Below the pieces are notes generated by a model. The model had not been told where the DNA came from and did not search any database. It was given only the letters and a program-made list of their open reading frames with translations. Of a stretch of 51,568 nt of DNA, positions 36,321-43,952 are shown piece by piece (position 1 is the first letter of the stretch; every line of letters begins with the position of its first letter). This DNA is from Anaerolineaceae bacterium 4572_78 (lineage in GTDB: Bacteria; Chloroflexota; Anaerolineae; 4572-78), in the NCBI GenBank assembly GCA_002084875.1, contig NBMH01000007.1, positions 1 through 51,568 on the forward strand, given 5' to 3'. The translations under genes and the position numbers were made by a program.

Positions 36321-37145
36321 ATGGCATTACAGGGTAATCTGAGAGACTTTGGCACAACACAACTTCTTAACCTAGTCAGTTTGGCACGAAAAACTGGTGC
36401 CATGAAAATGGTAACAAGTGATGATGCCGCTTCTCTCTATTTTCGAGAAGGTAAGCTAATTCATGCCTCCACAAAAAAGCGGAGTGCACGTTTGGCGAAT
36501 ATTCTGTTTGAGTCCAAAAAATTGTCAGAGGATCAGGTGAACGCCATTGAGCGTCAACCCAAACCTCCTTCCGATAAGGCTTTGGGAATTGAACTCATTC
36601 GGAAGAGTGTTGTCAACCAACAAGATATTATCAATAGCGTAAAGAACTTTATGTTGGATGTGGTTTACTCTCTCTTTTCATGGACTGAAGGGGAATTTAA
36701 TTTTAATCAGGGTGCTTTGCCATCCCATGATAGAATTACTGTTCCTCTCAACCTAGACAATGTGATTTTAGAAGGAAGCCGTCGTATTCAGGAGAGCGAA
36801 CGACTAGTTGATGAGCTTCCTAATCTTGGTGTTGTTGCACTCAAGATTACAGATAAACCATTACGGGATGTGAAATTGACTCCGGATGATTGGCGTGTTA
36901 TTTCGCATATTCATCCTAGGAATACAATTCAACAGATAGCCCAAGCCAACAATATGGACGAGTTTCAAATTCGCAAAATTGTTTATGGGATGCTCCAAGC
37001 TGGTTTGGTAGAACTTATTAAACCAGAGGGAATTCAACAGAAAAAGAAATTTATGACAAGGGCTCAAAAGAAGGCGAAAAGAGAATCGCCCGCAATGAAA
37101 CGCTCTGTCGTAGAAAGGCTAATTACTCGTATTAGGCGGATTTAA
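36321..37145 (+). CDS. PATAN (DUF4388) domain protein
   Basis: 274 residues from the ATG at 36321. That start gives MALQGNLRDFGTTQLLNLV, the standard beginning of DUF4388/PATAN domains; the in-frame upstream ATG at 36195 adds only leader sequence. A SLYFREGKLIHA strand motif lies near 40 and VKNFMLDVVYSLFSWTEGEF near 105-125. The C-terminal part (about 185-240) looks like a winged helix. The tail is very basic. PATAN proteins typically act with Roadblock proteins and small GTPases in polarity or motility control. A small GTPase follows, after 319 bases. Confidence 0.85.
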   Translation: MALQGNLRDFGTTQLLNLVSLARKTGAMKMVTSDDAASLYFREGKLIHASTKKRSARLANILFESKKLSEDQVNAIERQPKPPSDKALGIELIRKSVVNQQDIINSVKNFMLDVVYSLFSWTEGEFNFNQGALPSHDRITVPLNLDNVILEGSRRIQESERLVDELPNLGVVALKITDKPLRDVKLTPDDWRVISHIHPRNTIQQIAQANNMDEFQIRKIVYGMLQAGLVELIKPEGIQQKKKFMTRAQKKAKRESPAMKRSVVERLITRIRRI

Positions 37146-37464
37146 TTTGTTCCTAGCTGTGCAACATACATAAATAAGTGTTTAGTTAACGCTCATTTAA
37201 GTTTTGTAGCATGCTTCTGGAATATCGCTTGGGGAGTTTGTTCGTACCTCAAGAGTCTATTTTTCGAACGTATTAGGATGAGTTGTTAAAACTCATTTTT
37301 ATTGTAGAGAGTTTACCAAATAACCAATCAAGATTTTGCTTTATGTGAAATCTTGGTTTAAAGTAAAATGTATAGTTTATATCAAGGATTAAAATTGGTT
37401 TTTGCAACATCTCAAATATCTAACAATACTACTATCAACAAGTTATCTCATAAGGTAGGTCACA
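37146..37464. other. Intergenic region
   Basis: 319 bases, AT-rich, containing a possible hairpin around AACCAAGATTTCACATA and AATCTTGGTT near 37322-37356. No gene, RNA family or clear promoter was recognised. It leads to the GTPase gene, whose site AAGGTAGGT lies at 37453-37460. Confidence 0.5.
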
Positions 37465-38001
37465 ATGCAAACCGTTAAGATGGTTGTCACTGGACCATTC
37501 AGTGCAGGCAAAACACAGTTCATTCGATCTATCAGTGAAATCGATGTCGTTTCAACCGAACGGGGACTTTCTGCTGATGCCGAACGTGGTGTTAAAGACG
37601 AAACAACTGTCGCTATGGACTTTGGTCGTATTACAATTGATGATGATTTAATTTTGTACTTATTCGGTACACCAGGCCAGCGACGGTTTGATTTTATGTG
37701 GGAAATTCTCACGGAGGGGATGTTAGGGTTTATTGTACTCATTGACAGTGTACGACCCGAAACATTTCGGGAAGCGAAACATATTTTGGAAGTCTTCCGT
37801 GGATATGCTGAAACCCCTTATGTGGTGGCGGCTAACAAACAAGATTTGCCTGACGCTTGGAGTGTGGAAGACTTACGCATTGCTCTAAAAATAGATAGAA
37901 ACATTAAAGTTTTGGAATGCGTTGCTGTTGACAAAGAAAGTGTAAAAGAAGTAATTTTAGAGTTACTTTATTCGATTTTAGAACAAATGGAAGACGAGTA
38001 G
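37465..38001 (+). CDS. MglA-like small Ras-type GTPase
   Basis: 178 residues. G1 is TGPFSAGKTQFI (about 8-19), G3 is LFGTPGQRRFDFMW (about 69), and G4 is ANKQDLPDA (about 124). This layout is that of the bacterial MglA/Rup-type GTPases that associate with Roadblock and PATAN proteins. It probably switches between GDP and GTP forms to localise a partner. The last codons lie within a 47-bp tandem duplication whose second copy is downstream of the stop. Confidence 0.87.
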   Translation: MQTVKMVVTGPFSAGKTQFIRSISEIDVVSTERGLSADAERGVKDETTVAMDFGRITIDDDLILYLFGTPGQRRFDFMWEILTEGMLGFIVLIDSVRPETFREAKHILEVFRGYAETPYVVAANKQDLPDAWSVEDLRIALKIDRNIKVLECVAVDKESVKEVILELLYSILEQMEDE

Positions 38002-38043
38002 TTTTAGAGTTATTTTATTCGATTTTAGAACAAATGGAAGATG
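37955..38043. repeat. 47-bp spaced, slightly diverged tandem duplication at the GTPase stop
   Basis: The segment starting TTTTAGAGTTA and ending GGAAGA (about 37955-37994) recurs 47 bases later with two or three substitutions. The first copy encodes the C-terminus; the second is untranslated and abuts the next omega-RNA-like element. Confidence 0.8.
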
Positions 38044-38064
38044 CGTCAACTACCAACCAAACAT

Positions 38065-38344
38065 AGTCAACAACTCCGACTAAAAATCGGAGGCTTGTAA
38101 GGATGGTCTTACAGGCTACGAGTTGGCTAAACTCAGTCTTTCAAGAAGACTACGTTACCGTAGAGTAGGGGTTTATGGCTATAAGCCCCTACAATAGGTG
38201 CGGTAGTGTTCTGGCTACCCTTCCAGCATGTCTCACTTATGTTAAGTTTCGCCAGGTTTTCTGCTTTGTAGCATTAAAAACTGGCAATGTTTTTCAGTAT
38301 TCAACACCGCCCGACTAGAAGTCGGGATCCAACAACTGGTTTCT
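38065..38344 (+). ncRNA. Divergent omega-RNA-like element (copy 4)
   Basis: A stem AGTCAAC/GTTGGCT encloses CTCCGACTAAAAATCGGAG and GGCTTGTAAGGATGGTCTTACAGGCT. AGTCTTTCAAGAAGACT and TACGTTACCGTA follow, then TAGGGG/CCCCTA, and a block ATGTTAAGTTTCGCCAGG with the hairpin CCAG...CTGG. A right-end hairpin CCCGACTAGAAGTCGGG then leads to GGTTTCT and ATGA. Every stem differs in sequence from the 43.6 kb copy but still pairs. Confidence 0.75.
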
Positions 38345-38374
38345 ATGATTTTGAGGCGGGAAATTCATCCCACC

Positions 38375-38396
38375 AAACCTAGCGACATCGGTGGGT
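38375..38396 (+). repeat. CCCACC...GGTGGG hairpin motif
   Basis: CCCACC and GGTGGG flank a loop with CCTAGCGACATC. Similar hairpins occur at 35828-35851 (loop CCTAACAGCATC) and 36264-36290 (loop CAACTAACGGCATC). All three lie within 2.6 kb and just downstream of omega-RNA-like ends or promoters. Confidence 0.5.
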
Positions 38397-38442
38397 TCTC
38401 TTGCTTTGTTTTCGATGAAGCATTGTTTGTAACCATCACCCC

Positions 38443-39717
38443 ATGATTAAGATTATTCTGCGTGAACCAACACACATTTATCCATTTTTTGAGCCTGCTA
38501 GGGATCTTCGTATTTTGGATAAACCTTTGTGGTTGCATCATAGAGATATTTTAAGTGCTTATTGTAGCGAAGAACGCGAATATAAACCGGGCATGCCTAT
38601 CCAAGATACTACCTCTGCCACTATCATTTATAGAGATAATCTTTATTTTGATGAGGCATCGTTTAAGGTTTTCATTGAAAAAGCTCGCAAAAAAGATGTT
38701 CCCTGCCAAATTGCATTTGCTAAAGATGATAAATCAATTACCAACCATGCCATTCATCTCCAATCGGGCATAAGGTTGCAAGGGGATGTCTATGTAGCAG
38801 ATTTATATTATTATCCCAATGGTTATAGCAAACAACATGCCAAAAATATGGAACCAATTGTGGTTGATACAGACCCACAAGAAGTAGGGTATTATCATGT
38901 ACCAACATACATGGCTTACCAACAAGGGGATTTGATATATCAAGTGCCACATTATCCTTTTCTTTCTATTGAGAATTGGGTTCATATTTTTCTGGCAAAT
39001 ACAGCGTTCGGTCTCTTTGCCCAGGGAATACGTATTGAAGCAGAACTAGATTCCAGTTTGTGGTTCTTGCTCAAAGTACTCTTTAGTTCATTAATTGAAC
39101 GTAAGCAGTTTATCGAATCTTCGCAATTGGTCAGAGTAGGTAAGAACTGCCAAATTGACCCAGCAGCTGTCATTCAAGGTCCCACGATTATTGGAGATAA
39201 TGTTACGATTGGGGCGGGTGTTGCTATCAATTCTTGTTTTATTGGTGACAATGTAAATATTACACAAGGGTGTCAATTAAATGTTAGTGTCATTGGTAGC
39301 GGTACATTCTTGCCGTTTCGGGCTTCTTTATTTATGACAACCTTGATGGAAAATGGCATGGTGGCTCAAAATACCTGTTTGCAAATGTGTGTCATCGGGC
39401 GTAATACATTCATTGGGGCAGGAAATACTTTTACTGATTTTAACTTGGTGGCAAAACCTATTCGCACTTTACACAACGGTAAACTTGTAGATGTGATGCA
39501 ACCCGTACTTGGTGGTTGTGTTGGGCATAATTGCCGCATTGGGTCAGGGCATGTTTTTTTCCCTGCCCGTATCATCGAATCAGATGTGGTTCTGTTTGCA
39601 AAACAAGGTCGGCATGTTATTGATAAAAATATTACTTTTGCAGATAGTGACCATCACAGCTATCCTGGTGAGAAGCATATACCACTTTACCAATCTGTAC
39701 AACAGTCAGAGAGGTAG
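38443..39717 (+). CDS. Hexapeptide-repeat (LbetaH) transferase-like protein
   Basis: 424 residues. The N-terminal 200 residues resemble a reduced nucleotidyltransferase domain (IKIILREPTHIYPFFEPARDL; no GxGTRM loop), so that activity is probably absent. Residues about 230-390 form left-handed hexapeptide coils (IDPAAVIQGPTIIGDNVTIG; VIGRNTFIGAGNTF; GHNCRIGSGHVFF), as in acyltransferases and GlmU C-terminal halves. No ribosome binding site is evident. It lies 3 bases ahead of the acyl-ACP-reductase-like gene, so the two are surely one operon. The role is unknown; acyl or sugar transfer is inferred. Confidence 0.72.
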   Translation: MIKIILREPTHIYPFFEPARDLRILDKPLWLHHRDILSAYCSEEREYKPGMPIQDTTSATIIYRDNLYFDEASFKVFIEKARKKDVPCQIAFAKDDKSITNHAIHLQSGIRLQGDVYVADLYYYPNGYSKQHAKNMEPIVVDTDPQEVGYYHVPTYMAYQQGDLIYQVPHYPFLSIENWVHIFLANTAFGLFAQGIRIEAELDSSLWFLLKVLFSSLIERKQFIESSQLVRVGKNCQIDPAAVIQGPTIIGDNVTIGAGVAINSCFIGDNVNITQGCQLNVSVIGSGTFLPFRASLFMTTLMENGMVAQNTCLQMCVIGRNTFIGAGNTFTDFNLVAKPIRTLHNGKLVDVMQPVLGGCVGHNCRIGSGHVFFPARIIESDVVLFAKQGRHVIDKNITFADSDHHSYPGEKHIPLYQSVQQSER

Positions 39718-39720
39718 GTC

Positions 39721-40788
39721 ATGGATAATTTCGCATTTATCATTCACCCCATTAATCCCAAACGTGATGTGGAACGCAAATTTCCCTTACTAGGTAAATA
39801 TTTGCCTGTTTCTGCTATTAACTTTTTGTCTCGATTATGGCCACCCGTCTACATTTCTCACATCGAGGGAATTAAATCTCAAGCTACTAACAAAGAAATT
39901 GAGGGTTGGTTTGTAGCATGCCCTTTCACGCCACAAGTGATGATGAGTTTGTCACATCATGAAGTCTATCGCAAGATAATTAAGACAGGACAACTCGCTC
40001 AAAAACATGGGGCAAAAATCTTAGGATTAGGAGCATTTACCTCTGTTGTTGGAGATGGCGGGATAACAATTGCTAAATATCTTGATATACCCGTTACGAA
40101 TGGGAATAGTTATACCATTGCTATTGCAGTTGAAGCAATTAAAAAAGCTGCTGAAGTGATGAATATCGAATTGTCTCAAGCTACAGTGGCAATTGTAGGA
40201 GCGACAGGCTCAATAGGAAAGGTATGTGCTCAATTATTAGCCCGCGATGTCGGGAAGATATTACTATTGGGTCGTAGAAAAAATGCTTTAAATGATGTAC
40301 AATTAGTTATAGCACAAAATAGCACTGCACAAGTACAAATCAGCACTTCTCTTGAAGATTTGCAAAATGCTGATTTGATTATTGCTGTCAGTAGTGCTGT
40401 TGAGAGTATTATTCAAGCTCATCACTTAAAATCAGGAGCGGTAGTGTGTGATGTGGCTCGACCAAGAGATGTCTCTCGACATGTGGTTGAGAAACGCCAA
40501 GATGTTCTGGTTATTGAAGGAGGCATGGTAGAAGTGCCAGGTGATGTTAAATTTAATTTTAACTTCGGCTTTCCAGAAAAAATGGCTTATGCCTGCATGT
40601 CCGAAACAATGATTCTGGCAATGGAACAACGATATGAATCTTTCTCGTTAGGTAAAGATATATCATTGGAGCGTGTCCAAGAAATTGCACGTCTGGCTAA
40701 GAAACATGGTTTCAAATTGGGGGGGTTTAGAAGCTTTGAAAAACCTGTTACCCAAGATTATATTGATAAAATTAAATCAAATATTTAG
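39721..40788 (+). CDS. Acyl-ACP reductase-like NAD(P)-binding protein
   Basis: 355 residues. It matches the layout of cyanobacterial long-chain acyl-ACP reductase and related quinate/shikimate-dehydrogenase-like proteins: LGLGAFTSVVGDGG near 102, TNGNSYTIAIAVEAI near 122, the Rossmann motif VAIVGATGSIGKVCAQLLA near 157, and VIEGGMVEVPGDVKF near 258. An aldehyde-forming reduction of acyl thioesters is the family activity; conserved catalytic residues were not verified. It is translated with GAGAGGTAGGT overlapping the end of the hexapeptide gene. Confidence 0.75.
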   Translation: MDNFAFIIHPINPKRDVERKFPLLGKYLPVSAINFLSRLWPPVYISHIEGIKSQATNKEIEGWFVACPFTPQVMMSLSHHEVYRKIIKTGQLAQKHGAKILGLGAFTSVVGDGGITIAKYLDIPVTNGNSYTIAIAVEAIKKAAEVMNIELSQATVAIVGATGSIGKVCAQLLARDVGKILLLGRRKNALNDVQLVIAQNSTAQVQISTSLEDLQNADLIIAVSSAVESIIQAHHLKSGAVVCDVARPRDVSRHVVEKRQDVLVIEGGMVEVPGDVKFNFNFGFPEKMAYACMSETMILAMEQRYESFSLGKDISLERVQEIARLAKKHGFKLGGFRSFEKPVTQDYIDKIKSNI

Positions 40789-40839
40789 AAATTAACTTTA
40801 AAAGTTGGTTTCACACTCATATTAAAACGAGGTTGCTAC

Positions 40840-41566
40840 ATGAGCAAAGGTCGAATTTTAGTAGTAGAAGATGACCCTGACATTTCAAAGATGTTAAAAA
40901 TTTATTTTGATTCACAAGGGTATGAAGTTTTAGTTGAAATGCGTGGTGATGATTCGTTGACGACATGTGCTAAAAAGATGCCGAATGTTGTGGTATTAGA
41001 TATTAACCTGCCCGACATAAACGGCTATGAAGTATGTCGTCAGTTACGTGGAAACCTTCGTACCAAACATATCCCAATTATTTTTCTCACTCAAAAAGAT
41101 GAACGCAGTGACAAAATACATCCGTCGTGCTAAGTTTGAAAACTTGACCAACCCCACTACAGGACTTCCAAGTGGCAAACTTATTGAGGAACAATTGAAA
41201 ACGATTAAGAATCAAGAAAATTGGACACTTCTTTATATTGGTGTTTATGATATGGAGCCTTTCAAAGAGATTCAAGGTATTGTTGCTTTAGATGATGTAC
41301 TATTATTTATTGCCACTGTCTTGAAAGAATCAATCGAAAAACATGGTACACTGAATGACTTTATCGGTCATGCGGGGAGCAATGATTTTATCATCGTTAC
41401 TCAACCTGATGTTGCAAGTGTAATATGCCATGAAGTTACAAATCGTTTTAATAAAGAAGTTCAAGTTTTCTATCCGTTCCGTGTTCGTCAAGAAGGAAAA
41501 GTAATAACTATAGATAGTCGAGGAAACAAACTAGAATCACCATTTATGACTCTTTCTGTAGGATAA
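40840..41566 (+). pseudogene. Response regulator with degenerate GGDEF-like domain, broken
   Basis: The first frame (40840-41133) encodes a receiver domain: acidic VVEDDP, phosphorylatable Asp in VVLDINLPDINGYE (about 53) and Lys in FLTQKDERSDK. It then stops. The continuation in another frame (YIRRAKFENLTNPTTGLPSG onwards to 41566) is the start of a diguanylate-cyclase-like domain in which GGDEF reads AGSNDF. The segment normally linking the two (the GADDYITKPF region) is missing, so a deletion with frame change occurred near 41115. Without repair the output domain is not made. Confidence 0.72.
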
Positions 41567-41629
41567 GTTTTTCTTTTTGATTCATCTTTTTATTGTTCAT
41601 AGTTTATCCTTTTTAAGGATTGACATTTT

Positions 41630-42421
41630 ATGAGTGCTGTTATGATTGACGGAGGTATAGTTCATTACGAAGCCTTCGGTAGAGGAACACCAATTTTATA
41701 TATCCATGGGTGGCTTGGGTCATGGCGTTATTGGATGCAATGCATGGATTCGATGGCTGTTGAGCATCGAGTCTATGCTCTTGATTTATGGGGATTCGGC
41801 GATTCAGACAAGGCAAAAAAACGTTTTAATCGTGATGATTATTTAGGACTTATTGATATTTTCATTCAAGAAATGGGTATTCGGAAGCCCGTTATTGTGG
41901 GACATGCTTTGGGAGCATGGATTGCTATTGACTATGCCGTGCATTATCCTGATAAAATCGGTAAAATTATGGCTGTAAGTTTACCGCTTATTGCCGACCA
42001 AATTGACCGCCGCCTATTAACTTTTCAAGAAGGCTCTTCATTGGCAAAGTTGTTCCGTTGGTGGAATCCTATCCCCGATAAAGAAATTGAACATGAAGCA
42101 GAACGTACGGCTGAAAGTGCTATTCATCTTAGCCTAAATGCTTTTAGAAATGTTAATTTTGAGTATAAAATTCGTCATATTGCTTGTAATGTGTTAATAG
42201 TTTGTGGTGAAAAGGATGAGGTCATTGATGTAAACGCCACCCGTAATATTGATAACGATGGACTTGAAAATGTTAAGTATATTGGGCTGTCAGGCTCAAA
42301 GCATTTTCCTATGGTTGACCAAGGTAAGAAGTTCAATCGCTTATTGAAAGATTTTGCGGATAAAAAAGCTACATTAGAATCATTACAACTTAAGGAAGAG
42401 TGGCGGCGCAGAACACGTTAA
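41630..42421 (+). CDS. Alpha/beta hydrolase with Ala at the nucleophile position
   Basis: 263 residues with a complete alpha/beta hydrolase fold: oxyanion loop YIHGWLGSWRYW (about 24-35), DLWGFGDSD (about 52-60), acid in VCGEKDEVID, and His in GSKHFPMVDQG. At the nucleophile elbow the sequence is VIVGHALGAW, so Ala93 replaces the usual Ser. The frame is intact, so the protein is presumably made but not a classical esterase. It could be a binding or scaffold protein, or use another mechanism. AAGGA precedes the ATG. Confidence 0.82.
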   Translation: MSAVMIDGGIVHYEAFGRGTPILYIHGWLGSWRYWMQCMDSMAVEHRVYALDLWGFGDSDKAKKRFNRDDYLGLIDIFIQEMGIRKPVIVGHALGAWIAIDYAVHYPDKIGKIMAVSLPLIADQIDRRLLTFQEGSSLAKLFRWWNPIPDKEIEHEAERTAESAIHLSLNAFRNVNFEYKIRHIACNVLIVCGEKDEVIDVNATRNIDNDGLENVKYIGLSGSKHFPMVDQGKKFNRLLKDFADKKATLESLQLKEEWRRRTR

Positions 42422-42528
42422 TAAAATCTTTGCAACTTTTGGATAGTGATAACGTAACACTGCGTAACTTCTAACTATTTTTATGTTAACGAAAGGAGAA
42501 CTCTGCTCATTGAGCAAAGAAATATATT

Positions 42529-43074
42529 ATGACTGATACTAACATTGAACCTCAAGAACCTCAAGAAACCATGGCTATTCAAATCATTCCATCTCTGGAA
42601 GACGAGGATGCCACAAAGAAAGAGAAGTCAAATCATTGGCAGAATATCATCCGTGATTTTCAAACTTTAGGACAAAGCCTTGTGTCCGCCATTAAAGATA
42701 TTTTGCCCGGCGATAAAGACAAACAAACAGAGCAAGTCAACGAGTTTCGTGACAGTTTAGAAAACATGGTTAATCAAGTTGTCAAATCTATTGATAATGC
42801 AGTTAATTCGCCTAAAGTGGATGGCGTAAAATCTGAAATGGGAAAGGCGGTCAAAGACGTGAAGGGAGTTGGAGATAAAGTATACACAGAGTCTCGACCC
42901 CAAGTTATCAAAGCCTTACAAACATTGCGAGATGGTGTTCAAACAATGATTGAACGCTTGGAAGAATCTACTACCTCAGAAAAAACTTCTTCACCTCCCC
43001 CTGAGGCTAAAGTCGAAGAAGTAAAACCAGAAGAACCAAAGGAAACGGAACCAAAGGAAACGAATAGAAGTTAG
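42529..43074 (+). CDS. Hydrophilic amphipathic protein of unknown function
   Basis: 181 residues with no recognised family. The N-terminus is acidic and contains a 9-bp repeat (EPQEPQE). The middle (about 35-145) is predicted helical and amphipathic with regular Val/Ile/Leu spacing (FRDSLENMVNQVVKSIDNAV). The tail is Pro/Glu/Lys-rich with a tandem repeat (EPKETEPKET). No membrane helix is seen. A good AAAGGAG lies about 33 bases upstream of the ATG, further than usual. Confidence 0.6.
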   Translation: MTDTNIEPQEPQETMAIQIIPSLEDEDATKKEKSNHWQNIIRDFQTLGQSLVSAIKDILPGDKDKQTEQVNEFRDSLENMVNQVVKSIDNAVNSPKVDGVKSEMGKAVKDVKGVGDKVYTESRPQVIKALQTLRDGVQTMIERLEESTTSEKTSSPPPEAKVEEVKPEEPKETEPKETNRS

Positions 43075-43107
43075 GAGTTAGGAGTAAGGGGAATTTCTCC
43101 CTACTCT

Positions 43108-43307
43108 CTACTCCCCTAATTGTTGTATTCGTAATTCAGCCGAATCTAATTTATGATTACTGCTTACTGCTTGACCAATTCAACGCCATGCTCGTACAAG
43201 GCAAGCGATTCATCTAAAGGTAAATCACCCTCCTCTAATTTTTCAAGGGTTTTCGTTAATTCTTCAAACATTGCCTCAAAAGTCTGATTATTAATTATTT
43301 CTGACAT
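43108..43307 (-). pseudogene. xseB: Exodeoxyribonuclease VII small subunit, frameshifted
   Basis: From the ATG at 43307 the frame reads FEELTKTLEKLEEGDLPLDE and SLALYEHGVELVKQ, the unmistakable XseB core, and then stops at 43164. The expected C-terminus (NHKLDSAELRIQQLGE) continues in another frame to 43108. The switch coincides with a 7-bp tandem duplication AGCAGTA-AGCAGTA. XseB is the small helical subunit of exonuclease VII, which degrades single-stranded DNA. The large subunit gene xseA is not in the window. Confidence 0.8.
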
Positions 43308-43520
43308 GTTAATATCCTCATTCGAAATCACAAAGCCAGTTTTATATAATTGCTAGAAATGCAAAATTACATCTCTCATTATTTGAGGAACTTGGATTCT
43401 GTCTTACTTTCAATCATTCACCAGCACCATAGCTATAGCAATATATTGCTGAATAATCGAAAGTAAAAAAGGTACTTTACTTTTGTTTGTTTTTTTTCCA
43501 AAATTTCTTTAAATTAACTA
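43308..43520. other. Intergenic region upstream of omega-RNA-like copy 5
   Basis: This AT-rich stretch includes a possible hairpin around AAAGTAAAAAAGGTACTTTACTTT near 43460-43486. It holds no gene. It leads into a promoter on the plus strand. Confidence 0.5.
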
Positions 43521-43548
43521 TTGACATTATAGGATTTTATGTTACAAT
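43521..43548 (+). promoter_or_regulatory. Promoter reading into omega-RNA-like copy 5
   Basis: A perfect TTGACA (43521-43526) and TACAAT (43543-43548) with a 16-base spacer put transcription start near 43555, about 20 bases ahead of the element. Those 20 bases would form the 5' end of the transcript. Confidence 0.7.
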
Positions 43549-43575
43549 GTTCATGTCTTGACAATCTTAAGATTT

Positions 43576-43952
43576 GGTCAACAACCCCCCACTAGAAGTG
43601 GGGGGGCTTGCGGGAGTAATCTCGCAAGCCTCAAGTTGACCAGACTCAGCACTTTTTAAGTGCTACGTTACCGTAGAAAGCTACAACAGGTACGTCAGGG
43701 TGCTTCTCCAGCCTTGCCCGCTACGGTCAGTGATTAAACAGGTTTAAAGGGGTTAAGCCAGTGTTGCTGACATTCAAACCTACGGACCAACATTGTCGAG
43801 GAGATAAAAACTTAGCGAAAGCTATGTTGAGTTTTGCCAGTTTCTCTGCTTTGCACCCTTAAAAAACTGGCACCCCATTTTAATATTCAAGCCATCCCGC
43901 CACAAGAGCTGGATGGGAAACTAACGTTAAGGCAAAAAAGAGGCTGATTTCT
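43576..43952 (+). ncRNA. Omega-RNA-like (HEARO/IscB-type) element without nuclease gene (copy 5)
   Basis: The stem GGTCAAC/GTTGACC encloses CCCCCCACTAGAAGTGGGGGG and GGCTTGCGGGAGTAATCTCGCAAGCC. AGCACTTTTTAAGTGCT, TACGTTACCGTA and a segment with CAGGGTGCTTCTCCAGCC and GGGGTTAAGCCAG follow. After the block GCGAAAGCTATGTTGAG and the hairpin GCCAGTTT/AAACTGGC it ends in GGCTGATTTCT and ATGA. That ATG is the start of the next gene. Compared with the 48.3 kb copy the right-end hairpin is cleanly deleted. I assign it to HEARO/IscB omega RNAs from remembered architecture and ATGA insertion preference; this needs a covariance-model test. Confidence 0.65.
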
